64,000 nt of DNA from Sphingopyxis sp. OPL5 (GTDB taxonomy: Bacteria; Pseudomonadota; Alphaproteobacteria; Sphingomonadales; Sphingomonadaceae). Below are positions 25,247 to 33,181 of the stretch, one piece after another. The position numbers and the translations under genes were made by a program. Position 1 is the stretch's first letter; every line of letters starts with the position of its first letter. Location: assembly GCF_003797775.2 (NCBI RefSeq), contig NZ_CP060725.1:3032001-3096000 (forward strand), written 5' to 3'. A model generated the notes under the pieces. It ran no database searches. It saw only the letters and a program-made list of their open reading frames with translations, and was not told the origin of the DNA.

Positions 25247-25969
25247 ATGTTCGGCATCTATCATGTAATCGCGCTGTCGATGTTCGGGGTCTTCGCCGCG
25301 CTCGACCTGTTGTTTCGCGCGCGGAATTTCCCCGACGTGCCGCTGTGGCGCGCGAAGGGGCTCGTCTTCACCGCGCTCTATTTCGGCGTCACCACCTATT
25401 CGCCTTTGCTCTGGGATACGACGCTCGGGCAATATCAGCTGGTCGACGGGTCGCGCTGGCCCTTCTGGGCGCAGGTCGTGATCGGCTTCTTCGCCTATGA
25501 ATTCCTGATCTATGCCTGGCACCGGACGATGCACAAGGTTCAGCCGCTGTGGCGCTGGCTGCATCAGATGCACCACAGCGCCGAACGCGTCGACATCTGG
25601 GGTACTTTCTATTTCCACCCGTTCGACATGATCGGCTGGGCGCTCATCGGCAGCTGCGCGCTGGTGCTCGGCATCGGCCTGACGGCGGAGGCGGCGCTGG
25701 TGGTGTCGGTCGTCGCGACCTTCTGCACCATTTTCCAGCACGCCAATGTCCGCACCCCGCACTGGCTCGGCTATCTGGTCACGCGTCCCGAAAGCCATTC
25801 GGTGCATCACGAACGCGGGCTGCACGCCTATAATTATGGCGACATCCCGATCTTCGACATCCTGCTCGGCACCTTTCGCAACCCGCGCGAATGGCATGGC
25901 GAGGCGGGCTTTTTCGACGGCTCGTCGCGGCAGATGGGCAAGATGCTGGTCGGCAAGGAAATCGCGTGA
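25247..25969 (+). CDS. Sterol desaturase/fatty acid hydroxylase family protein
   Basis: This 240-aa integral membrane di-iron oxygenase has the expected histidine clusters HRTMH, HQMHHSAE and HSVHHE, several hydrophobic segments (VIGFFAYEFLIYAW, then ALVLGIGLTAEAALVV), and the usual family length. It would hydroxylate or desaturate a lipid at the inner membrane. The ATG at 25247 follows a GGGGGC stretch; longer frames upstream run into the TetR gene. It is divergent from TetR and followed by a small lipoprotein gene. Confidence 0.9.
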   Translation: MFGIYHVIALSMFGVFAALDLLFRARNFPDVPLWRAKGLVFTALYFGVTTYSPLLWDTTLGQYQLVDGSRWPFWAQVVIGFFAYEFLIYAWHRTMHKVQPLWRWLHQMHHSAERVDIWGTFYFHPFDMIGWALIGSCALVLGIGLTAEAALVVSVVATFCTIFQHANVRTPHWLGYLVTRPESHSVHHERGLHAYNYGDIPIFDILLGTFRNPREWHGEAGFFDGSSRQMGKMLVGKEIA

Positions 25970-25992
25970 GGAACAACAGGGGAGACAGGGGC

Positions 25993-26415
25993 ATGAAAAC
26001 AGGGATGATGATCGCGTTGCTCGCGGTCGGGCTGGCCGGCTGCGGCGAATCGGCCGAGCAGAAGGCGGAAAAAGCCAAGGCGGCGTCGGCCGAGATCGAC
26101 ACGGCGGGCTATGACATCGCGGTCCGCTGCCAGGCCAGTTTCGACGCGGTGGCGCGGCTCTACAAAGTGTTGTCCGAGCAGGGCGGCGACGCGGAGATGG
26201 CGGCCACCGCGACCCAGCGCGCGGCGGCGGCCGAAGCCTATCGCGGCATCGCGCGCAATGTCGGGGGGAATATCGGTCACAAGCCCGAACAGGTCGACGC
26301 TGCGATCAAGGCGGCGGCCGACGCGGTCGACGCCGAGTTCCAGAAACGGCCGTTCGAGGATTTCGCGGTCTGGGCCGGGCAGGAGGCCGACCGCTGCCCG
26401 CCGCCGTCGGCCTAG
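25993..26415 (+). CDS. Small predicted lipoprotein, unknown function
   Basis: This 140-aa protein begins MKTGMMIALLAVGLAGCG, a clear lipobox (LAGC), so it should be lipid-anchored after the Cys. The mature part is Ala/Lys/Glu-rich and helical (SAEQKAEKAKAASAEID), with two later Cys. I do not recognise a family. The ATG at 25993 follows CAGGGG. It lies 23 bases after the hydroxylase-family gene on the same strand. Confidence 0.8.
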   Translation: MKTGMMIALLAVGLAGCGESAEQKAEKAKAASAEIDTAGYDIAVRCQASFDAVARLYKVLSEQGGDAEMAATATQRAAAAEAYRGIARNVGGNIGHKPEQVDAAIKAAADAVDAEFQKRPFEDFAVWAGQEADRCPPPSA

Positions 26416-26449
26416 GCGAGCGCGCTTCGACGACACGAAAGGAAAGATC

Positions 26450-26785
26450 ATGGCCCACGACCTGCGCCCTGGTGAACAGGCGATCGACAGCTGGACGCTC
26501 TTCTATCACCCGCCCGGCGGCGGCAAATATAATGGCAAGCTGACGGTGACGAATCAGCGCCTGCTTTACGATGCAAAGCTGGAGGCGAGCCTGATCGGCG
26601 TGCTGACGAACCATGTCGTCGCGGGTCAGCTGGCGATCGAAAAGGACGCGATCGCGGGCATCGAGGTCCAGCGCAAATTGTTCAGCAAAAAGGCGACGGT
26701 GACCCTCACCGACGGCAGCCGGCACATCTTCGACTATGGCGCGCTGAACATCGACAAATGCGTCGCGGCGATGGAGGCACGTTGA
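26450..26785 (+). CDS. Small unknown protein, GRAM/PH-like
   Basis: This 111-aa protein has a pattern of GRAM or bacterial PH domains: YNGKLTVTNQRLLYDAKL near 25-45 followed by beta-strands (VEVQRKLFSKKATVTLTDG, read loosely) and a terminal helix. Such domains bind lipids or proteins. AAAGGAAAG precedes the ATG at 26450. Its stop abuts the next gene's ATG directly, indicating coupling. Confidence 0.6.
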   Translation: MAHDLRPGEQAIDSWTLFYHPPGGGKYNGKLTVTNQRLLYDAKLEASLIGVLTNHVVAGQLAIEKDAIAGIEVQRKLFSKKATVTLTDGSRHIFDYGALNIDKCVAAMEAR

Positions 26786-27247
26786 ATGGTCCGCGGCGCG
26801 GCGGTGGCGGCGAAGACGGCCGTCGTCCTGACCGGCTGGCTCGTCGTCATCGATATCGTCGGGGTGATCGTCTGCACGCTGTTCGACATCGCGCCGCTGC
26901 GCGCCAACAGCGGGCTGCTGCTCTATGCGATCTGGTTCGTCCTCGGGCTTTTCTGCGGCATGTTCGCCTATCAGAGTGCGGGGGCATGGGCCTTCGCCGA
27001 CCGCGACGGCGAATGGAGCGACCAGCCCGGGGCGTTTCGCGCCGGCAACGTCATCGTCGCGACGGGCGCGGTGCTGGTCGGCCTGTTGCTGTTGTTTTTC
27101 CGGCATATTTACTGGAGCAGGGGCGTCGCGGGCGAATATTATGTACCCGACAGCGCACCGCATTCGATCCTGTTCGGGCTGTGTGTGCTGGCGGCGATGG
27201 CGGGCACGCACTTCCTGTTGCTGCCGACGCCGGGGCAGGAATCCTGA
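26786..27247 (+). CDS. Small integral membrane protein, unknown function
   Basis: This 153-aa protein has four predicted membrane segments: VVLTGWLVVIDIVGVIVCTL, LLYAIWFVLGLFCGMFAY, VIVATGAVLVGLLLLFF and ILFGLCVLAAMAGTHFLLL. No motif links it to a known family. It starts at the base after the stop of the GRAM-like gene, so both are one unit. Confidence 0.75.
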   Translation: MVRGAAVAAKTAVVLTGWLVVIDIVGVIVCTLFDIAPLRANSGLLLYAIWFVLGLFCGMFAYQSAGAWAFADRDGEWSDQPGAFRAGNVIVATGAVLVGLLLLFFRHIYWSRGVAGEYYVPDSAPHSILFGLCVLAAMAGTHFLLLPTPGQES

Positions 27248-27257
27248 TGTTGCGCCA

Positions 27258-27278
27258 TTGATCGATATTTTCGATCAA
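27258..27278. promoter_or_regulatory. Inverted repeat upstream of ahpC, candidate oxidative-stress operator
   Basis: Perfect 8-base arms TTGATCGA and TCGATCAA flank the 5-base spacer TATTT, 79 bases before the ahpC ATG. An OxyR-type or other peroxide regulator site is plausible by position. No T-run follows, which argues against a terminator of the upstream gene. Confidence 0.45.
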
Positions 27279-27357
27279 AGCGTCGGACTTTTTCACTTTC
27301 CGCACTGCAACAAACATGACTAGGGGAGGGCTCCAACAACAAAAGGAAGCTCTCCCA

Positions 27358-27921
27358 ATGTCCGTTCTGAACACGACCATCAAACCCTTCAACGCGACCG
27401 CTTACAAGGACGGCAAGTTCGTCGACGTCAGCGACGAGAGCGTCAAGGGCAAGTGGGCGGTCTTCTTCTTCTACCCGGCCGACTTCACCTTCGTCTGCCC
27501 GACCGAACTCGAAGACCTCGCCGACATCTACCCGACGCTGCAGAAGATGGACGTCGAGGTTTATGCCGTGTCGACCGACACGCATTTCAGCCACAAGGCT
27601 TGGCACGACACCTCGCCGGCGATCGGCAAGATCAACTATTACATGGTCGGCGACCAGAACCACGTGATTTCGAACAATTTCGAAGTCTTGCGTCCGGGCG
27701 TCGGCCTCGCCGACCGCGGCACCTTTGTCCTCGACCCTAATGGCGAAATCCAGTTGCTCGAAATCACCCCCGAGGGTGTGGGCCGCAACGCCGCCGAACT
27801 GCTCCGCAAGATCAAGGCGCTGCAATATTGGGTTAGCCACCCGGGCGAAGTCTGCCCCGCGAAGTGGGAAGAAGGCGCCGAAACCCTCGCGCCCTCGCTC
27901 GACCTCGTCGGCAAGATCTAA
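27358..27921 (+). CDS. ahpC: Alkyl hydroperoxide reductase subunit C (peroxiredoxin)
   Basis: This 187-aa typical 2-Cys peroxiredoxin reduces H2O2, organic hydroperoxides and peroxynitrite. The peroxidatic Cys47 lies in DFTFVCPTE and the resolving Cys166 in GEVCPAKW, both in the expected places. The ATG at 27358 gives the normal AhpC length and start ([16 protein letters not shown]). It lies 80 bases upstream of ahpF, which reduces it, with a strong hairpin in the gap. Confidence 0.98.
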   Translation: MSVLNTTIKPFNATAYKDGKFVDVSDESVKGKWAVFFFYPADFTFVCPTELEDLADIYPTLQKMDVEVYAVSTDTHFSHKAWHDTSPAIGKINYYMVGDQNHVISNNFEVLRPGVGLADRGTFVLDPNGEIQLLEITPEGVGRNAAELLRKIKALQYWVSHPGEVCPAKWEEGAETLAPSLDLVGKI

Positions 27922-27941
27922 GGCGACCGCATAATGCCGGA

Positions 27942-27966
27942 GGGGCGGCGGCACGACCGCCGCCCC
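27942..27966 (+). terminator. Hairpin between ahpC and ahpF (partial terminator or stabiliser)
   Basis: Perfect 10-base arms GGGGCGGCGG and CCGCCGCCCC enclose the loop CACGA, with only a weak T-rich stretch after. It may set the ahpC:ahpF ratio by attenuating read-through or by protecting ahpC mRNA. Confidence 0.6.
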
Positions 27967-28001
27967 ACGGTTTCTCTCCCCCTCTCGCAGGAGCTCTCCT
28001 C

Positions 28002-29585
28002 ATGCTCGACGCCAATCTGAAGCAGCAGCTTCAAGGCCTCCTCACGAACCTTCGTGAACCGATCGAACTGATTTCGTCGCTCGGCGACGATGCCAAATCG
28101 GCCGAGCTGGCGACCCTGCTCGATGACATCGCCGCGCTCTCGGACAAGGTTAGCGTGACCCGGGCCGACGACGACGCGCGCCGGCCCAGCTTCCTCATCC
28201 GCCGCACCAGCGATGCCGCGGTCGCCGTGCGCTTTGCCGGCATCCCGATGGGGCATGAATTCACCTCGCTCGTCCTCGCTTTGCTTCAGGTCGGCGGCCA
28301 TCCGCCGAAGGTCGCGCCCGAGGTGATCGAGCAAGTCGCCGCGCTCGATGGCGACTATCATTTCGAAACCTATTTCTCGCTGTCGTGTCAGAATTGCCCC
28401 GACATCGTGCAGGCGCTCAACCTGATGTCGGTCGTCAATCCGCGCATCACCCACACCGCGATCGACGGCGGCCTGTTCCAGGCCGAGGTCGAGACCCGCA
28501 AGATCATGGCGGTGCCGACGATCTTCCTCAATGGCGAGATATTCGGGCAGGGCCGCATGGAGCTCGAACAGATCATCGCCAAGCTCGACACCGGCGCTGC
28601 GGCCAAGGCGGCCGAGAAAATCGCCGCCAAGGACGCGTTCGACGTGCTCGTCGTCGGCGGCGGCCCCGCCGGCGCCGCGGCGGCGATCTATGCCGCGCGC
28701 AAGGGTATCCGCACCGGCATCGCCGCCGAACGCTTCGGCGGGCAGGTGCTCGACACGATGGCGATCGAGAATTTCATCTCGGTCCAGCACACCGAAGGGC
28801 CGAAGCTCGTCGCGCAGCTCGAGCGCCATGTGAAGGACTATGACGTCGACGTCATGAACCTCCAGCGCGCCGAAAAACTGATCCCGGCGAAGGCCCCCGG
28901 CGGGCTGCACGAGGTCAAGCTGGCGAGCGGCGCGTCGCTCAAGGCGCGCACGGTGATCCTGTCGACCGGCGCGCGCTGGCGCCAGATCGGCGTCCCCGGC
29001 GAAGAGCAATATCGCAACAAGGGTGTCGCCTATTGTCCGCATTGCGACGGCCCGCTCTACAAGGGCAAGCGCGTCGCGGTGATCGGCGGCGGCAACAGCG
29101 GCGTCGAGGCGGCGATCGACCTTGCGGGCCTTGTCGCGCATGTCACGCTGATCGAATATGACAGCCAGCTGCGCGCCGACGCGGTGCTCCAGCGGAAACT
29201 GGCGAGCCTGCCCAACGTCCGGATCATCACCTCGGCGCTGACCACCGAAGTGCTCGGCGACGGCGAGAAGGTGACGGGCCTCAGCTACAAGGATCGGGGC
29301 AAGGACAATCTGCACCAGGTCGAACTCGAAGGCATCTTCGTCCAGATCGGCCTCGTCCCCAACACCGAATGGCTCGGCGGCGACATCGCGCTGTCGCGCC
29401 ATGGCGAGATCGAGGTCGACCATCGCGGCGAAACCAGCCAGGCGGGCATCTTCGCCGCGGGCGACTGCACGACGGTGCCGTACAAGCAGATCGTCATCGC
29501 GATGGGTGAAGGCTCGAAGGCGGCGCTATCGGCGTTCGATTACATGATCCGCCTGCCGGCCGAGGAAGAAGCCGAAGCGGCGTAA
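28002..29585 (+). CDS. ahpF: Alkyl hydroperoxide reductase subunit F
   Basis: This 527-aa flavoprotein disulfide reductase passes electrons from NADH through FAD to AhpC. The N-terminal tandem thioredoxin-fold domain has CQNC (in [11 protein letters not shown]). The FAD site is [12 protein letters not shown] near 216-230. The thioredoxin-reductase-like CPHC lies in YCPHCDGP, followed by the NAD site [12 protein letters not shown] and the closing FAD motif GIFAAGDCT. The length matches E. coli AhpF. AGGAG precedes the ATG at 28002. Confidence 0.98.
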   Translation: MLDANLKQQLQGLLTNLREPIELISSLGDDAKSAELATLLDDIAALSDKVSVTRADDDARRPSFLIRRTSDAAVAVRFAGIPMGHEFTSLVLALLQVGGHPPKVAPEVIEQVAALDGDYHFETYFSLSCQNCPDIVQALNLMSVVNPRITHTAIDGGLFQAEVETRKIMAVPTIFLNGEIFGQGRMELEQIIAKLDTGAAAKAAEKIAAKDAFDVLVVGGGPAGAAAAIYAARKGIRTGIAAERFGGQVLDTMAIENFISVQHTEGPKLVAQLERHVKDYDVDVMNLQRAEKLIPAKAPGGLHEVKLASGASLKARTVILSTGARWRQIGVPGEEQYRNKGVAYCPHCDGPLYKGKRVAVIGGGNSGVEAAIDLAGLVAHVTLIEYDSQLRADAVLQRKLASLPNVRIITSALTTEVLGDGEKVTGLSYKDRGKDNLHQVELEGIFVQIGLVPNTEWLGGDIALSRHGEIEVDHRGETSQAGIFAAGDCTTVPYKQIVIAMGEGSKAALSAFDYMIRLPAEEEAEAA

Positions 29586-29593
29586 GACACTAT

Positions 29594-29668
29594 CGTCATC
29601 CCGGGCTTGACCCGGGACCCGCCTTGTCTCCAGGATCAGGCAGGCCCCGGGTCAAGCCCGGGGTGACG
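29594..29668. repeat. Intergenic inverted-repeat element, CCCGGGCTTGACCCGGG family, copy 1
   Basis: Two arms (about 24 bases each) read as CGTCATCCCGGGCTTGAC and its inverse GTCAAGCCCGGGGTGACG. The same family occurs at 50821-50910. It follows ahpF and may act as a transcript end or mRNA-stabilising hairpin. Confidence 0.85.
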
Positions 29669-29677
29669 AGGGTGCTT

Positions 29678-29806
29678 ATGCCTGAACCGAAAAAACCGCC
29701 CGCACCGATTCCGCTCTGCCGCTTCGAGGAACTGGCGCAGCGCGAGAACCGGCTGCGCGACGAAGCATCGCGCAAGCGCAAAAAGCCGGATCCCAAGCCC
29801 GCCTAG
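29678..29806 (+). CDS. Possible 42-aa small basic protein
   Basis: An ATG at 29678 opens a 42-residue frame (begins MPEPKKPPAPIPLCRFEELA; later RKRKKPDPKPA). It is basic and proline-rich with a central helix. No strong ribosome site is seen and it ends overlapping the convergent AraC gene by four bases. It may be a spurious frame. Confidence 0.3.
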   Translation: MPEPKKPPAPIPLCRFEELAQRENRLRDEASRKRKKPDPKPA

Positions 29807-30702
29807 CCCGCCGCCATCGCAAACCGCTTCGGCGGCACCCCGACGTGCCGCGCGAACGCCGTGCTGAACGCGCTCGCCGACCCGTAACCAACCCGCTCGG
29901 CAATTTCCTCGATCCGCCCGGCGCCGCGGCGAAGCAGATCCTTCGCCAGGCTCATCCGCCAGCCGAGCAGATATTCCATCGGCGGCACCCCGACGATGCG
30001 CGCGAAGCGGTCGAAGAAGGCCGAGCGCGACAGCGCCGCCTCCTTCGCCATCTCGGCGGTGGTCCACGCCCGCGCGGGTTCGGCGTGCATCCGGCGGATC
30101 GCCGCCGCGAGCCGTGGATCGCTCAAGCCCCGCAGCAGCCCCGGAGGGGTGTCCTCGCCGCCGACCGCGCGCAGCGCCTCGACCAGCAGGATCTCGACCA
30201 GCCGCGCGAGCAGCAGATCGCGGCCCGGCCGCTCGGCGCCCGTCTCCTCGCGGACCATCGCGACCAGCGCCGACAGTCGCTCGGCGCCGCGGAGGTGGAT
30301 CATCGCGGGCAATTGCGACACCAGCAGCCCCGCCTCGGGCGAGGCGAAGGCGAAATGGCCGCCCATCATCCGCACATCGGGTTCGCCATCCTGCCTCCCG
30401 TGCCGCACCTCGCCGCTGATCCCCGCCGTCGCATGCGGATCGAGCGCTATCGGTTCGGCCGCCTCGAAGCCCGACAGGGTGAAGCCCGGCGTCGCCGGCA
30501 GCAGCACGAAATCGCCCGCTTCCAAGGTCACCGGCGCCTGTCCATCGACCGCGAGCCGGCACGACCCCTCGAGGATGGTGCAAAAACCCGGATGCCCGAA
30601 ATCCGAATAGCGCACCGCCCAGCGCCCGGCGCCGCTGATCCCTTTCGAAAAGACGGTGCTGGGCCGCAGCAAGGCGATGAGGTCGGAGAGCGGGTCGAGC
30701 AT
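29803..30702 (-). CDS. AraC family transcriptional regulator with N-terminal cupin
   Basis: This 299-aa activator-type protein has a cupin-like sensor (GFCTILEGSCRLAVDGQ, then LEAGDFVLLPATPGF) and a C-terminal double helix-turn-helix (MAKEAALSRSAFFDRFARIV, then IAERVGYGSASAFSTAFARH, ending VPPKRFA). It matches the cupin_6/AraC group that sits beside the oxidoreductase it controls. It is divergent from the SDR at 30802 with an inverted repeat between them, so SDR control is likely. Confidence 0.93.
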   Translation of the reverse strand: MLDPLSDLIALLRPSTVFSKGISGAGRWAVRYSDFGHPGFCTILEGSCRLAVDGQAPVTLEAGDFVLLPATPGFTLSGFEAAEPIALDPHATAGISGEVRHGRQDGEPDVRMMGGHFAFASPEAGLLVSQLPAMIHLRGAERLSALVAMVREETGAERPGRDLLLARLVEILLVEALRAVGGEDTPPGLLRGLSDPRLAAAIRRMHAEPARAWTTAEMAKEAALSRSAFFDRFARIVGVPPMEYLLGWRMSLAKDLLRRGAGRIEEIAERVGYGSASAFSTAFARHVGVPPKRFAMAAG

Positions 30703-30711
30703 ATCGGGACG

Positions 30712-30745
30712 ATCTATAAATAAATATGGATTTCAGATTATAGAT
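30712..30745. promoter_or_regulatory. Inverted repeat ATCTATAA...TTATAGAT, candidate AraC/SDR operator
   Basis: Perfect 8-base arms are separated by 18 bases in the 99-base divergent gap of the AraC and SDR genes. The surrounding sequence is AT-rich compared with the window, as expected for promoters. Confidence 0.5.
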
Positions 30746-30801
30746 AGTCCTGACCTTCGCGTCCATAGGTCTTTCACCGCCAACCGAAAGGAACGACCTC
30801 C

Positions 30802-31545
30802 ATGAAAACCATCCTGATCACCGGCTGCTCGTCGGGCTACGGTCTTGAAACCGCCCGCCATTTCCACGCTCGCGGCTGGAAAGTCATCGCCAGCATGCGC
30901 ACACCCTCCGCGGCACCTTTGCAGGCTTCCGAAAATCTCCGCCTCCTCCCCCTCGACGTCACCGACGAGGCCAGCATCGCCGCCGCGATCGATGCCGCGG
31001 GTCCGATCGACGTGCTCGTCAACAACGCCGGCATCGGCCTGTTCGGCGCGCTCGAAGCCTCGCTGATGGCGAAGATCCGCGACGTCTATGCGACCAACAC
31101 CCTCGGCACGATCGCGATGACGCGGGCGGTGATCCCCGGGATGCGCGCGCGCGGGTCGGGCACGATCGTCAACGTCACCTCTTCGGCGACGCTCGCGCCC
31201 TTTCCGCTGGCGGCCGCCTATACCGGCAGCAAGTCGGCGATCCAGGGCTTCACCGGCAGCCTCGTGCATGAACTCGCGCCGCTCGGCATCGCGGTGAAGC
31301 TGGTCGAACCTGGCTATGGCCCGACCACCGCCTTTGCCCAGAATACCGCCATCAGGCTCGAGGACGTGCTGCCCGAGCCCTATTGGACCTACGCCCAGCC
31401 GATTCTCGCGGGCATGGCCGAACCGGCGCTGTTCACCACCGAAGCCGATGTCGCCGAAGCGGTGTGGCAGGCGGTGCACGACGAGGGCGGACGCCTGCAT
31501 TTCCCGGCGGGTGCCGATGCGCTGGCGATCATGGCAGGGGCTTAG
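30802..31545 (+). CDS. Short-chain dehydrogenase/reductase
   Basis: This 247-aa classical SDR has the cofactor motif ITGCSSGYGLETA (TGxxxGxG with Gly pattern), VNNAGIG, the Ser in NVTSSATLA and catalytic YTGSKSA. Its ending is unlike FabG and resembles SDRs acting on aldehydes or quinone-like compounds. The arginine SMR after the second strand suggests NADP. It is divergent from the AraC regulator. Its stop overlaps the convergent glpD stop by four bases. Confidence 0.9.
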   Translation: MKTILITGCSSGYGLETARHFHARGWKVIASMRTPSAAPLQASENLRLLPLDVTDEASIAAAIDAAGPIDVLVNNAGIGLFGALEASLMAKIRDVYATNTLGTIAMTRAVIPGMRARGSGTIVNVTSSATLAPFPLAAAYTGSKSAIQGFTGSLVHELAPLGIAVKLVEPGYGPTTAFAQNTAIRLEDVLPEPYWTYAQPILAGMAEPALFTTEADVAEAVWQAVHDEGGRLHFPAGADALAIMAGA

Positions 31546-33044
31546 CGCGGATATTCCGTGAGATGGGCCGTGAGCTTCGCCACCTCATCGGCGTTGAAAT
31601 GCAACCCGAGCTTGCTCCGCCGCCACAATATATCGTCGGTCGTCCGCGCCCATTCGTGCGTCACCAGCCAGCCGACCTCGGCGGCACTCAGGCCATGCGT
31701 GATTTCGCCGCCGAGGTCGTCCCAGCCCTCGGCCTTGCCCAGCCACGCCCGCGCCTCGGTGCCATAGGCCTTGACGATGCGATCGACCGTCGCGGCGGGC
31801 AGGAAGGGGTGGGCGAGCTTGATATCGGCCTTGAGCGCGGCGGCGCCGTTGGTCGGAAAATCACCGCCGGGCAGCGGTTCGGTCGCCGTCCAGCGCCGGA
31901 CCGACACCGCCTCCAGATGATCGGACAGTTCGTCGACCGCATGTTCGGCGACATGGCGATAACTGGTGATCTTGCCGCCATAGATAGTGAGCAGCGGCGC
32001 GCCTTCGTCCATGTCGACGTCGATGCGGTAACCACGGGTCGCGGCCTCGGGGCGCCCCGACCCGTCCTCGATCAGCGGACGCACCCCCGAATAGGTCCAC
32101 ACGACATCGGCGGGAGTGATCGGCTCGCGGAAATATTGGCTCGCACCCTCGCAGAGGTAAGCGATTTCTTCGTCGCTCGCCTTCACCTCGCCGAGCGGCC
32201 CGTCATGGTCGAGGTCGGTGGTGCCGATCAGCGTGAAGTCGCGCTCATAGGGAATGGCGAAAAAGATGCGTCCGTCGGGCAGCTGGAAAAAATAGGCATA
32301 GGCGTGCGCGAACAAGCGCCGCACGACGATATGCGACCCGCGCACCAGCCGCATCCTGTGGTCGGGTTCGGCATCGGCGCGCTTCAAGAGGTCGAGCACC
32401 GCCGGCCCTGCCGCATTGACGACGCTCTTGCCCGTGAAGCGATAGCTGCGGTCGTTGTCGCCACTCGCCTCGACGATCCACAGCCCGTCTTCGCAGCGCA
32501 GCATCTCGGCGCGCATATGCGTGCGGACCTTCGCGCCGCGTTTCGCGGCGTCGCGGGCGTTGAGCACCACCAGCCTGGCATCGTCGACCCAGCCGTCCGA
32601 ATATTCGAACCCGTGCCTATATTGGCTTTGCAGCGGCTCGCCGGCTTCGTGGCGCAGCAGGTCGATCGAGCGCGTCGCGGGCAGTTTCTTGCGCCCGCCG
32701 ATATGGTCGTAAAGGAACAGCCCGAGCCGCAGCAGCCAGCGCGGACGCAGCCCCGGCCGGTGCGGCAACACGAAACGCAGCGGCCAGATGATATGCGGCG
32801 CGATACTCCACAGCACTTCGCGTTCCTTGAGCGCCTCGCGCACCAGGCCGAATTCATAATGTTCGAGATAGCGCAGTCCGCCATGGATCAGCTTGGTCGA
32901 GGCCGAGGAGGTGCCCTGCGCGAGGTCGCCCTGCTCGATCAGCAGCACCCGCGCCCCGCGTCCGGCGGCATCGCGCGCCACCCCCGCGCCATTGACCCCG
33001 CCGCCGATCACGATGACATCATAGGGCTGGGCGCTGTCGGGCAT
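31542..33044 (-). CDS. glpD: Glycerol-3-phosphate dehydrogenase (FAD-dependent, aerobic)
   Basis: This 500-aa peripheral membrane flavoprotein oxidises glycerol-3-phosphate to DHAP and passes electrons to ubiquinone. The FAD-binding motif YDVIVIGGGVNGAGVARDA begins the protein, followed by the family signature STKLIHGGLRYLE. The length is normal for GlpD. It converges with the SDR gene. Together with gpsA at 46662 it gives the cell both directions of the G3P/DHAP step, relevant to the acylglycerol genes downstream. Confidence 0.96.
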   Translation of the reverse strand: MPDSAQPYDVIVIGGGVNGAGVARDAAGRGARVLLIEQGDLAQGTSSASTKLIHGGLRYLEHYEFGLVREALKEREVLWSIAPHIIWPLRFVLPHRPGLRPRWLLRLGLFLYDHIGGRKKLPATRSIDLLRHEAGEPLQSQYRHGFEYSDGWVDDARLVVLNARDAAKRGAKVRTHMRAEMLRCEDGLWIVEASGDNDRSYRFTGKSVVNAAGPAVLDLLKRADAEPDHRMRLVRGSHIVVRRLFAHAYAYFFQLPDGRIFFAIPYERDFTLIGTTDLDHDGPLGEVKASDEEIAYLCEGASQYFREPITPADVVWTYSGVRPLIEDGSGRPEAATRGYRIDVDMDEGAPLLTIYGGKITSYRHVAEHAVDELSDHLEAVSVRRWTATEPLPGGDFPTNGAAALKADIKLAHPFLPAATVDRIVKAYGTEARAWLGKAEGWDDLGGEITHGLSAAEVGWLVTHEWARTTDDILWRRSKLGLHFNADEVAKLTAHLTEYPR

Positions 33045-33181
33045 GACGTTTCCCTATGCCAGCGCCGCCTGATTTGCCAAGGGGCGACGTCGCCAGCACC
33101 TTCGTATCCGGCCTACGTATGCGCGTTGCATTCACGCGGTCCCTCCGCCATTTCTGCCGACGGATATTCAAGGGGACGATT

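Noticed and set aside
27258..27278. Terminator of the membrane-protein gene at 26786
   Set aside because: The hairpin has no T-run after it and lies at a promoter-like distance from ahpC, so an operator is the better reading.
27918..29423. Long minus-strand open frame across ahpC-ahpF
   Set aside because: It is the antisense shadow of ahpF; it has low-complexity Arg/Asp-rich content and no start signal.
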